DNA of 64,000 nucleotides from Labilibaculum filiforme (GTDB lineage: Bacteria; Bacteroidota; Bacteroidia; Bacteroidales; Marinifilaceae): NCBI RefSeq assembly GCF_002843315.1, contig NZ_MVDD01000015.1:36105-100104 (forward strand), read 5' to 3'. Shown here in pieces: positions 46,548 to 54,696 of this stretch; position 1 is the first letter of the stretch; every line of letters begins with the position of its first letter. The position numbers and the translations under genes are program-made. Under the pieces are notes generated by a model, which had not been told where the DNA came from, did no database searches, and worked only from the letters and a program-made list of their open reading frames with translations.

Positions 46548-48005
46548 ATGAATAAAATGAAAATCAGACTACTATTATCGGCTTTAGCCATAAGCGTTTC
46601 TTTCGTATCCTGCTCTGCAGGAAAAGAAAAAAAAGAGCAAGAAGTTAAAAAGCCTAATATCATATACATTTTGGCCGATGATTTAGGTTATGGTGATTTG
46701 AGTTGTTATGGACAAGAAAAATTTGAAACTCCAAACATCGATCAATTAGCCGGGCGAGGAATGAAATTTACGCAGCATTATTGCGGTTCTGCTGTTTGTG
46801 CTCCTTCTCGTTCTACTTTATTAACAGGAATGCATACTGGGCATACTCCTATTCGTGGGAATAAGGAGTTGGAAACCGAAGGACAAACAGCTATTCCTGC
46901 CAGCACACTAACCTTAGCCGAAGTGATGAAAACTGCTGGATATACAACAGGAATGTTCGGAAAATGGGGATTAGGCTTCACAGGGTCTGAAGGAGATCCT
47001 AACAAACAGGGTTTCGACGAGTTTTACGGTTACAATTGTCAGCGAATGGCTCATCGTTACTACCCACCTTACCTGTGGCACAATCAGGAAAAGGCGTATT
47101 TAGAAGGCAACGACTGGACCAATATGGTGACTTATGCTCCCGATAAAATTCAGGAAGCTGCCATTCAGTTTATTGAAGCGAATAAGGACAAGCCGTTTTT
47201 TGCTTACGTGCCTTTTACTTTGCCTCATGCCGAATTAATTTCTCCGGATGATTCTTTGGCTAAAATGTTCGAAGGAAAATTTGTCGAAGACAATGTTTAC
47301 ACGGCCGATGATTCTTATGCATCGGATTATGGACCGGCTATTGAAACTTATAAATATTGCCCGCAAAAAGCACCCTATGCTACTTTTGCTACAATGATTA
47401 GCCGCATGGATGCCTATGTAGGACAAATTGTTGCAAAACTCGAAGAATTAGGAATTGCCGAGAATACCATTGTGATGTTTGCAAGTGATAATGGGCCGCA
47501 TACCGAAGGAGGAGCCAATCCTGAATTTTTTAATAGTGCAGGCGGATTGCGTGGTGTAAAACGCGATTTGTATGAAGGGGGAGTTCGTTCTCCATTTATT
47601 GTGGTGTGGCCAAATAAGATAAAAGCAGGTACGGTTTCCAATCATATCTCTGCATTTTGGGATGTGTTACCAACTTGTGCCGCTATTGCGGATGTAAAAC
47701 CGACTTCTACTATCGATGGCATCTCTTTTTTACCAGAATTATTGGGAGAGGGAAATCAAAAGAAGCACGATTATTTGTATTGGGAGTTTGGTATTCAAGG
47801 TGGTCGTCAGGCAGTGCGAATGGGCGACTGGAAAGCTGTAGTTTACAATTTAAAAAAACAGGGCGAAATGCAGTTGTTTAATTTAGCCGATGATGTGGCA
47901 GAGACAAGCAATATTGCCGGTCAGCATCCTGATATCGTAGCTCAAATGAAAGGAATTATGGCAAAAGAACATGTAGATTCTGAGATTTTTCCATTGATGA
48001 ATTAA
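46548..48005 (+). CDS. S1-family sulfatase, lipoprotein (tandem paralogue A)
   Basis: 485 residues with a lipoprotein signal (VSFVSC). The active site is CAPSRSTLLTGMHTGHTPIRG (Cys84), the metal pair ILADDLGYGDLSCYG, and the distal site FASDNGPHTEGG followed by RGVKRDLYEGGVRSPF. The segment YNCQRMAHRYYPPYLWHN and many others are shared almost word for word with the next gene, so the two arose by tandem duplication. The main difference is an insertion near KFVEDNVYTADDSYASDYG. The pair may act on the same sulfate position in different contexts. Confidence 0.93.
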   Translation: MNKMKIRLLLSALAISVSFVSCSAGKEKKEQEVKKPNIIYILADDLGYGDLSCYGQEKFETPNIDQLAGRGMKFTQHYCGSAVCAPSRSTLLTGMHTGHTPIRGNKELETEGQTAIPASTLTLAEVMKTAGYTTGMFGKWGLGFTGSEGDPNKQGFDEFYGYNCQRMAHRYYPPYLWHNQEKAYLEGNDWTNMVTYAPDKIQEAAIQFIEANKDKPFFAYVPFTLPHAELISPDDSLAKMFEGKFVEDNVYTADDSYASDYGPAIETYKYCPQKAPYATFATMISRMDAYVGQIVAKLEELGIAENTIVMFASDNGPHTEGGANPEFFNSAGGLRGVKRDLYEGGVRSPFIVVWPNKIKAGTVSNHISAFWDVLPTCAAIADVKPTSTIDGISFLPELLGEGNQKKHDYLYWEFGIQGGRQAVRMGDWKAVVYNLKKQGEMQLFNLADDVAETSNIAGQHPDIVAQMKGIMAKEHVDSEIFPLMN

Positions 48006-48016
48006 GTTGGTTAGTA

Positions 48017-48030
48017 CGTAAAATTTTACG
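48017..48030. promoter_or_regulatory. 14-bp perfect palindrome between the tandem sulfatases
   Basis: CGTAAAATTTTACG is fully self-complementary. It lies just after the first tandem sulfatase and before the terminator hairpin at 48048. Operator or chance cannot be told apart. Confidence 0.25.
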
Positions 48031-48047
48031 AATTAAAAATAAAAAGG

Positions 48048-48093
48048 AAAGGTTTGGGCGGTTTTTAATCAAATCTCTGCAAACCTTTTTTTT
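48048..48093 (+). terminator. intrinsic terminator between the tandem sulfatases
   Basis: AAAGGTTTG (48048-48056) pairs with CAAACCTTT (48080-48088), continuing into further T bases. The 23-nt loop makes it of moderate strength. If functional, the last sulfatase gene depends on read-through or its own promoter. Confidence 0.6.
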
Positions 48094-48116
48094 GGATCTA
48101 TAAATAAATCGATAAA

Positions 48117-49535
48117 ATGAATAAGTTATTTTTTCTATTAATTACCATTTTTTGTGCCTGCACTTGCAACGCGAAAAAGGTACAGGAGAATCAGAAACCA
48201 AACATTGTTTACATTTTGGCCGATGACTTAGGTTATGGCGATTTGAGTTGTTATGGGCAGACTAAATTTGAAACTCCGAACATCGATAAATTAGCAGCAC
48301 AGGGAATGAAGTTTTCGCAACATTACAGTGGTGCGGCTGTTTGTGCTCCTTCGCGTTCTACATTAATGACTGGTCTGCACACCGGACACAGCTCCATTAG
48401 AGGAAACAAAGAGCTCGATGAGGAAGGTCAGACACCAATGGAGGGCAGTGCTGTTACCATTGCTGAATTATTGAAAACAGTAGGTTATAAAACGGGTGCA
48501 TTTGGAAAATGGGGATTAGGATTTCCAGGTTCGGAAGGGGATGCAAACAATCAGGGATTCGATGCGTTTTACGGTTACAATTGTCAGCGAATGGCACATC
48601 GTTACTATCCACCTTATCTTCGTCACAATCAGGATAAAGAATATTTGGAAGGCAACGACTGGACCCATACGGTGACTTATGCTCCCGATAAAATTCAGGA
48701 TGCTACTCTGCAATTTATTGAGGATAATAAGGATACCTGTTTTTTTGCTTATGTGCCTTTGGTATTGCCTCATGCCGAATTAATATCGCCAAACGATTCT
48801 ATTTTAAAGATGTTTGAAGGCAAATTCGACGAAATTCCTTACGAGGGACTGCCTGGTTCCGATTATGGTCCCGATATCATTAAAGATAAATATTGCACAC
48901 AAAAAACACCCTATGCAGCTTTTGCAACCATGGTTACCCGAATGGATATTTATGTGGGACAAATTATGGCAAAACTCGAAGAATTAGGCATTGCGGATAA
49001 TACCATCGTGATGTTTGCCAGCGATAATGGTCCACATGCTGCAGGAGGTGCAAATCCAGCATATTTTAATAGTGCAGCAGGTTTTCGTGGAATTAAACGC
49101 GACTTGTACGAAGGCGGAATACGATGTCCTTTTATTGCTGTTTGGCCAACAAAGATCAAGGCAGGTTCTACATCCGATCATGTTTCGGCTTTTTGGGATT
49201 TTTTACCTACTTGCGCAGCTATTGCCAATGTAAAAACTCCTGAAAATATCGATGGAATTTCATTTTTACCTGAATTACTAGGTCAGGATAATCAAAAACA
49301 GCACGATCATTTGTATTGGGAATTTGCGCACAAAAGTGGCCGTCAGGCAGTACGAATGGGCGACTGGAAAGCCGTTATTTACAACTTGCATAAGCAAGGT
49401 GAGTTGGAACTTTATAATTTGGCTGCCGATGTATCTGAATCCAATAATGTGGCCGATCAGCATCCTGATATTGTTGCTAAGATGAAAGAAATTATGGCAG
49501 AAGAACATGTCGATTCTGAACTTTTCCCTTTATAG
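48117..49535 (+). CDS. S1-family sulfatase (tandem paralogue B)
   Basis: 472 residues. The signal region (FFLLITIFCACTCNAK) is Sec-type, possibly a lipoprotein. The active site is CAPSRSTLMTGLHTGHSSIRG (Cys76), the metal pair ILADDLGYGDLSCYG, and the distal site FASDNGPHAAGG with FRGIKRDLYEGGIRCPF. It is closely similar to the preceding gene from the first metal site to the C-terminus (both end EHVDSE-F/L-FPL). It is the last PUL gene on the + strand and is followed by a strong bidirectional terminator. Confidence 0.93.
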   Translation: MNKLFFLLITIFCACTCNAKKVQENQKPNIVYILADDLGYGDLSCYGQTKFETPNIDKLAAQGMKFSQHYSGAAVCAPSRSTLMTGLHTGHSSIRGNKELDEEGQTPMEGSAVTIAELLKTVGYKTGAFGKWGLGFPGSEGDANNQGFDAFYGYNCQRMAHRYYPPYLRHNQDKEYLEGNDWTHTVTYAPDKIQDATLQFIEDNKDTCFFAYVPLVLPHAELISPNDSILKMFEGKFDEIPYEGLPGSDYGPDIIKDKYCTQKTPYAAFATMVTRMDIYVGQIMAKLEELGIADNTIVMFASDNGPHAAGGANPAYFNSAAGFRGIKRDLYEGGIRCPFIAVWPTKIKAGSTSDHVSAFWDFLPTCAAIANVKTPENIDGISFLPELLGQDNQKQHDHLYWEFAHKSGRQAVRMGDWKAVIYNLHKQGELELYNLAADVSESNNVADQHPDIVAKMKEIMAEEHVDSELFPL

Positions 49536-49555
49536 ATTTTGTTTTAATTAATAGC

Positions 49556-49596
49556 AAAAGGAGCAGTCGTGAGTGGTACGACTGCTCCTTTATTTT
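49556..49596. terminator. bidirectional intrinsic terminator between convergent genes
   Basis: GGAGCAGTCGT (49560-49570) pairs perfectly with ACGACTGCTCC (49578-49588) around a 7-nt loop, flanked by AAAA on the left and TTTATTTT on the right, so it works on both strands. It separates the PUL sulfatases from the minus-strand outer-membrane protein. Confidence 0.92.
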
Positions 49597-49616
49597 GTGC
49601 TATATTTTTCTGTTTT

Positions 49617-52391
49617 CTACATCATTCTATCGTAATAGCCAGGATAGTTTCTAAATCCTTCCCGGTCACGATTTCGGCTTTTTCCTTTTGCATTTCCATC
49701 CCTAAGTTTAAAAGTAAAAGTAAGCATGTAAAAATTGGTTAGCTTGTTACTGTAGTAATCCCAAGTATATAGTTCTGTTTCCATGTGAGATCTTTCATCG
49801 TTCTTACTAAATAAATCGTAAGCGGTAAAGGAAATCTCTCCTCGTTTACTTTTAAAAATTTTAGAGGACAAACCAAGGTTTACATGCCAAAAATTATCCT
49901 GGTTATCGGTCGAAAAATTGTTCTGATAGTTGTTGCTGGCATTGGTTCTAAAAATAAAATCTTTAAAAAAACTCCAATACATGTTCAACGAGGTGGTTTG
50001 CGAAATGTACTCCGAGCTATTCGAGCTACTGTTTTTAGAATTGGAATACTTACTGGAACTGGAAAAGGTGAAGTCGACCTTCTCGCTGATATTCGAACTA
50101 AGAATCATTCCATGCATTATATTCCAAGTATCGGTGTAGGATTTTTTGCTGTTCACCAATACTGGCGAATGAGAAAACGATCCCCGCGTATTAATATTCA
50201 GTTTCGATTTTAATTTCTTTATCGGCAAACTATAGCCAATCATGGTCGATAAATTGTATTGTCCATCTAAATTAACAGGTTGAGAAAATTGTCCACCCGC
50301 CGGCAGAAAATAGGAATCGTTGATGGTGGTATCATTCGCTGCTACAATAGTATTACGACCAACCGTATTGCTGGTGCTCGATAGTCGGGTGTTGATGGAA
50401 AGATGCGTGCCTTTTTCGATGTTCGAAGCGCTATACATACCCATTAGCATATGTGTTCGGGATTGCTCCAACTGCGAATTTCCGGTGCTTAGGTATAGTG
50501 GATTCGATAAATCAATTACTTCCTGCAAATCGTCTACCGAAGGAATATTAGTTTGCGAGTTGTAAAACACACGCAGGCGTTTGTTCTTGGCAAGACTATA
50601 CGTATAGCGGGCATTTGGTTTTAGAGCGTAAAAATCCTTTTTAAATTCGCTCCTATTCGGAAAAGATTCCTCGCTTTGTAAGGAATTCATTTCAATGTCG
50701 CTGCCAATGGTAATCTGATGTTTTTCAGTCCGGTAATTATAGGCAAAACGACCGTTATTGGTTTGTGTTGTATTCTCGAACTGGTTGCTGGTTAATTCAT
50801 CCAGTTCCGTGTGTAAATTCGTTTCCGGATCTAAATTATAACCATATTTATCCGAGTTTCGTTTTTGGTGCTCGTAGTTGTAAGCAAGGGTTAACGAGCC
50901 ATTGGTGCCAATAGGCTCGGTATACGAAATTCCTGCTGCTAAATTGGTATTGGTATTTTTACCATCAGAAATTCGGTTGATACTCTGACTAACTTCATTG
51001 GTAGCATTCTGTGTTTCCGAAAGCTGTTTTCCTTCCAAATCGTTATTGTTGTAATCGATACTGGCCTGCAAGGAAAATGTTCGTCCTTCTTTATTTAGTC
51101 TTCTCGAAAATTTTAAACTCTGACTAATATCATAATCCTGATTTTCGGAAGTATTCAAATTGTTATTCGAATTAATTTGTTTCCCGTTCAACCAAGTGTC
51201 CGAAATAGATTTACTATTCGAACCTGCATCAGCACTTCTAATGTCGGTACTCAGTAAAAAGCGGTTTTTAGGATTGGAGTTCAACTTTACCCGTAGGTTC
51301 ATGTTGTGATTGGTATTTTCACTTGCGGCAATGTCCTCACTATTTTGCAACTGTCCTTCCAATGCCTCCGAAGTGTAGTTTCTAATACTTTTACTTCTGT
51401 TTTCATATTTATTATTGCCAAATTCGTAGCTAAACTCCAGCTCGTTTTTATTCTTGCTCGCCGTAAGATTAATTCCAAGTGCATCATCCTGAATATCGTT
51501 GCCACTAATACTCGTTTGTCCGAATCTTCGGTTACTTAATCGCAAAGGAGCATTCACATTTCGGCTTCGCCCCGTAATGGTTACACTGTTATTATCCGAA
51601 ATACTATTAATATTTCCATTAAATCCGTATTTACTTTCCTTTCCTACTCCTGTGGCAAGTTCTCCAAATAGCAGTCTTTTGCTGGTTTTGGTAGTCACAA
51701 TATTTACCGATCGTTTCTCCTCTTTATCGGCAATGCCCGAGAATTTTGCATTATCGCTTTCGTATTTAAATACCTCAATGTTTTTAATTACATCAGTAGG
51801 AATAGTTTCCAAGGCCTGACTCATATTCTTGCCAAAGAATTTTTTCCCATCCACCAGTATTTCCGCAATCTGCAGTCCTTCGGTCATTAATTTCCCATCC
51901 ATTTCGGTAAAACCAGGCATCTTTGCCAACAGTTCGCCCGCGGTAGCATCCGGATTTATTTTAAATGCCTGCGGATTAAATACCGTTGTGTCGCCTTTTT
52001 GCTGCGTAGGAGGTAAAGTTTCGGTGATATTTATTTCCTGAAGAAATTCATTGTTCTCAATCAGTTTTAGTATTCCTAAATCGATGTCCTGTTTTTCAAT
52101 ACTAATGCTTTTTTGAATGTTTTTGTAGCCAATAAACGAAACCTGAAGTTGATACTTTCCAGCTTCTGCATAAATACTAAAATCGCCTTTTTCGTTGGTA
52201 ATTGTACCCAATCGATTAATACTATCGCTTTCGCTGATTAAAAGAATACTTGCACCAGGCAAAGTTTCCTGCTCTTGCGAATCCAGAATTCGTCCTTTAA
52301 TCGCCACGTTTTTTTGTGCATAAGTCCCGGTTCCTAACAGTACAAGCAGTAGGAGGAGTGTAAATCGATACCTATTTTTCACTATTTTCAT
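49617..52391 (-). CDS. outer membrane beta-barrel protein (TonB-dependent-receptor-like) with carboxypeptidase-regulatory domain
   Basis: 924 residues with a Sec signal (LLLLVLLGTGTYAQ). Residues about 27-110 form a carboxypeptidase-regulatory-like domain (IKGRILDSQEQETLPGASIL). A plug-like domain (ATAGELLAKMPGFTEMDGKLM, GLQIAEILVDGKKFFG, ALETIPTDVIKNIEVFKY) precedes a long barrel with alternating aromatic strands. This is the OMP_b-brl_2 group of TonB-receptor relatives, often found outside PULs. It lacks the SusC-type signature and has no SusD partner, so an oligosaccharide role is not implied. It ends in a basic, Asn/Gly/Arg-rich tail (GNAKGKSRNRDREGFRNYPG). It converges on the PUL. Confidence 0.85.
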   Translation of the reverse strand: MKIVKNRYRFTLLLLLVLLGTGTYAQKNVAIKGRILDSQEQETLPGASILLISESDSINRLGTITNEKGDFSIYAEAGKYQLQVSFIGYKNIQKSISIEKQDIDLGILKLIENNEFLQEINITETLPPTQQKGDTTVFNPQAFKINPDATAGELLAKMPGFTEMDGKLMTEGLQIAEILVDGKKFFGKNMSQALETIPTDVIKNIEVFKYESDNAKFSGIADKEEKRSVNIVTTKTSKRLLFGELATGVGKESKYGFNGNINSISDNNSVTITGRSRNVNAPLRLSNRRFGQTSISGNDIQDDALGINLTASKNKNELEFSYEFGNNKYENRSKSIRNYTSEALEGQLQNSEDIAASENTNHNMNLRVKLNSNPKNRFLLSTDIRSADAGSNSKSISDTWLNGKQINSNNNLNTSENQDYDISQSLKFSRRLNKEGRTFSLQASIDYNNNDLEGKQLSETQNATNEVSQSINRISDGKNTNTNLAAGISYTEPIGTNGSLTLAYNYEHQKRNSDKYGYNLDPETNLHTELDELTSNQFENTTQTNNGRFAYNYRTEKHQITIGSDIEMNSLQSEESFPNRSEFKKDFYALKPNARYTYSLAKNKRLRVFYNSQTNIPSVDDLQEVIDLSNPLYLSTGNSQLEQSRTHMLMGMYSASNIEKGTHLSINTRLSSTSNTVGRNTIVAANDTTINDSYFLPAGGQFSQPVNLDGQYNLSTMIGYSLPIKKLKSKLNINTRGSFSHSPVLVNSKKSYTDTWNIMHGMILSSNISEKVDFTFSSSSKYSNSKNSSSNSSEYISQTTSLNMYWSFFKDFIFRTNASNNYQNNFSTDNQDNFWHVNLGLSSKIFKSKRGEISFTAYDLFSKNDERSHMETELYTWDYYSNKLTNFYMLTFTFKLRDGNAKGKSRNRDREGFRNYPGYYDRMM

Positions 52392-52652
52392 TTTGCTGTG
52401 TTTAAAAGTTGTTTATCCCCAATGGGAAAGTTGATAGATTCGTATTTTGTTTTTTGGCAAAACGATATTTTCTACAAGGAATTTCCTGTAGTAGATATGG
52501 TGTTGCAATTAAAAAAGTACCCGCTTAATTTTATTTGCCAGGTAGTCTTCTTAAATCTTATATCTCACGAATTATTGCCAATATATAGAGTAGACAATAA
52601 AAAAAGGACAATGGGTGAATGATAATTTGTTAACGATTGTTAAGATTCTTTA

Positions 52653-52775
52653 ATGCCTATTTTTAAGATTGATTTGGAAGAGGATTCGATTTTTAGAAGT
52701 ATTCGATATGTTGCCGATGGGCGGGGAAGTTTTGCCGGTTTATTGCGAAAACAGGCCAATGGGAAGCATATGTAA
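52653..52775 (+). CDS. possible small ORF or coding remnant
   Basis: ATG 52653 opens 40 codons (MPIFKIDLEEDSIFRSIRYV, then ADGRGSFAGLLRKQANGKHM) with a composition that looks coding, in opposite sense to both neighbours. The 3' part overlaps the 21-bp phased repeats, so the composition may simply reflect the repeat. No start signal is evident. Confidence 0.2.
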   Translation: MPIFKIDLEEDSIFRSIRYVADGRGSFAGLLRKQANGKHM

Positions 52776-52838
52776 GCCTATTATTTGTATTTTTAGGCCA
52801 ATGGGCGGGGGTAGCATGCCTCGGGACTAACATTTATA
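52713..52838. repeat. degenerate 42/21-bp phased repeat
   Basis: Three 42-bp units (52713, 52755, 52797) each start GCCRATGGG and carry a second GCC at position 22. Outside these anchors the units differ, so this is either an old tandem repeat or a set of sites spaced by two helical turns. Confidence 0.4.
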
Positions 52839-52883
52839 GGTGTTTCAGGAAATAGGTTTTAGGGTTTTTTGTTCGCAGTTCCG

Positions 52884-54437
52884 TTAAAGACTACCAATAT
52901 GACTAGTTAAGCTGGAATTAGAAGTCAATCCCAGTTTTTTTCTTATTCGGTAGCGTGAAGTATGAACGCTACGCAATGATATATTGAGTATTTTCGACAT
53001 TTCGTGACTGTTGAAATTCAATTTTATAAGTGCACAGTGTTTAAGTTCTGTAGATGTTAAATCAGGATATTTTTGGCACAACACTTCATAAAATTGGGTA
53101 TTTACTTCGGTAAATCGTTGGTTAAATTCGTGCCATGCATCATTATTGATTTGTGAATATTGGTTAAGGTATTCTTTGTGTTGTTTCGGGGATTTTATTT
53201 TAAGTGTTGCGTCTAAGAAATGAACGGCTTCCTCCATTTTCACCATTTTTAGAGCGTAACTTGTTAATTCTTTGTTTTTAACTTCTAATACAGCTTTGTT
53301 TTTCTCTATTTCGTGATTATTGATGAGGGTAAGTCTTTTAAATTTATTGCGTTGGTAAAAAAGTACATATATGCCAATGGCTATTAGTAGTGTTATGCCA
53401 AACAGGCTAAGTAAATTCGAGAGATCTTTATTTTTTTGTTTAATTACAGATTCTTGTTTCGATATAATTGCTTTATTTTCTTCAAGTTTTGTTTTGTATT
53501 TATTCTTTATTTCAAAAAGTCGTTGGTTGTGTTTACTTGTGGCTCCAAATAGTTTGTCGTTGCTTGTTTTTGAGGCTTTTAGATTGGTTATTGCTTCGTA
53601 TAAGTCTCCTTTAATAATGTTTAGCTCAGCTATTTTTTGTTGCAAGTCAGATTTTAGTTCTGTATGTACTTTGCTATTTTCAATTATTTCTAAACTTCGT
53701 TGATAATAGAATAGAGCACTATCGTATTGGTATTTTTCTTTTTTTAGGTCGCCAGTAAAATAAAGATTTACAGCGGTGTATGGTGCATTATTTTCCTCAA
53801 GAATTATTCTGGAATGCTTCAGTTGTTTTTCCGCTTTCGACAACTTGCCAAGCTGTAAATTACAGTAAGCTTGGTCGGTTAAAACATAGGGTAGTTCTTG
53901 GGAATTTTGATGAACTGTATAACAGGAGTCAAGATATATTAGTGCTTTTTGGTATTCCTTTCTATCTCGCAAAAATGTAGCAATACTAAAGTAGTTGGAT
54001 ACCATTTGATCCTTAATGTAACTGCTGGTTACAGCATTTTTTTTAGAAACTCTTAGTGCTTTTTGTAAATAAGATATGGCCAATGAATCTTTATTATAAA
54101 TATCGTACAATATGCCAATGTCTCTATATATCTCTACTAAATATTCCTTGTAATTTTTTTGTTCGGCTAGTATTTGAGCTTCCCAAAGATGATCAAAGGC
54201 AATATCATAATTTCCACTATAGCGATTAATATCACTTTGGTCAATTAGCCATTTTACTCTTGTAACACTATCATTAGCTAAAACTTTTTCTTTGGGTTTG
54301 GTTTTTAGTTTTAAATAGGAGCTTGAATAAGAACTGGATTTATTTTCAGTTTTCTGCGCAAAGATTCCATGTTCTCCATTTAGAATAAGCAGGAAAACGA
54401 TTAATGCAATGTTTGATTTGAGGCTAAAAATATTCAT
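52884..54437 (-). CDS. membrane-bound TPR protein with LuxR-type HTH
   Basis: About 517 residues from the ATG at 54437; the TTG at 54452 is not preferred. Signal peptide, then TPR repeats over roughly residues 55-290 (for example DIAFDHLWEAQILAEQKNYKEY, ALIYLDSCYTVHQNSQE), a coiled coil (KYKTKLEENKAIISKQESVIKQKNKDL), one transmembrane helix (LLSLFGITLLIAIGIYVLF), a second coiled coil and a C-terminal LuxR-like helix-turn-helix (LTSTELKHCALIKLNFNSHEM then ILNISLRSVHTSRYRIRKKL). This is the Bacteroidota group of tetratricopeptide transcription factors with periplasmic repeats and a cytoplasmic DNA-binding end. It is divergent from the GH127 gene, with 259 bp between their start codons, which makes the GH127-GH29 pair a possible target. 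Confidence 0.85.
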   Translation of the reverse strand: MNIFSLKSNIALIVFLLILNGEHGIFAQKTENKSSSYSSSYLKLKTKPKEKVLANDSVTRVKWLIDQSDINRYSGNYDIAFDHLWEAQILAEQKNYKEYLVEIYRDIGILYDIYNKDSLAISYLQKALRVSKKNAVTSSYIKDQMVSNYFSIATFLRDRKEYQKALIYLDSCYTVHQNSQELPYVLTDQAYCNLQLGKLSKAEKQLKHSRIILEENNAPYTAVNLYFTGDLKKEKYQYDSALFYYQRSLEIIENSKVHTELKSDLQQKIAELNIIKGDLYEAITNLKASKTSNDKLFGATSKHNQRLFEIKNKYKTKLEENKAIISKQESVIKQKNKDLSNLLSLFGITLLIAIGIYVLFYQRNKFKRLTLINNHEIEKNKAVLEVKNKELTSYALKMVKMEEAVHFLDATLKIKSPKQHKEYLNQYSQINNDAWHEFNQRFTEVNTQFYEVLCQKYPDLTSTELKHCALIKLNFNSHEMSKILNISLRSVHTSRYRIRKKLGLTSNSSLTSHIGSL

Positions 54438-54696
54438 TTTACAAATATACAATAATATAGAGTATCGAGGTGTAGTGATTATAAGTTTTGTAGTTGCAGT
54501 AGGATTGTTAAGTGTCAGGCTATCAGTGTGTGTTTGAATTTAATGTAGTGTGTTGATGTGTTTTTGAATCATCAAAATAATCTCTTGTACAGTTTCTGAG
54601 TCATTTATTATTGCTTGTTTTTATCGAAATTAAAGAATTTAGTGCTGATAAAATTTAAGGGTGAAACAACTAATGTATAATTCAATAATTGCAAGC

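Larger units (their letters stand above)
52392..52883. other. 492-bp region with phased GCC repeats
   Basis: It lies between two minus-strand genes. A direct repeat TTGTTAA-CGA-TTGTTAA is at 52628-52644. From 52713 to 52820 six GCC triplets occur at an exact 21-bp period; three of them continue as GCC(A/G)ATGGG at 52713, 52755 and 52797. The sequence is locally GC-rich (GGCGGGG twice). The promoter of the outer-membrane gene at 52391 should lie within the first 150 bp. Confidence 0.6.

Noticed and set aside
49617..52391. Second SusC transporter
   Set aside because: It lacks the SusC signature and a SusD partner; the layout fits the general outer-membrane beta-barrel group instead.
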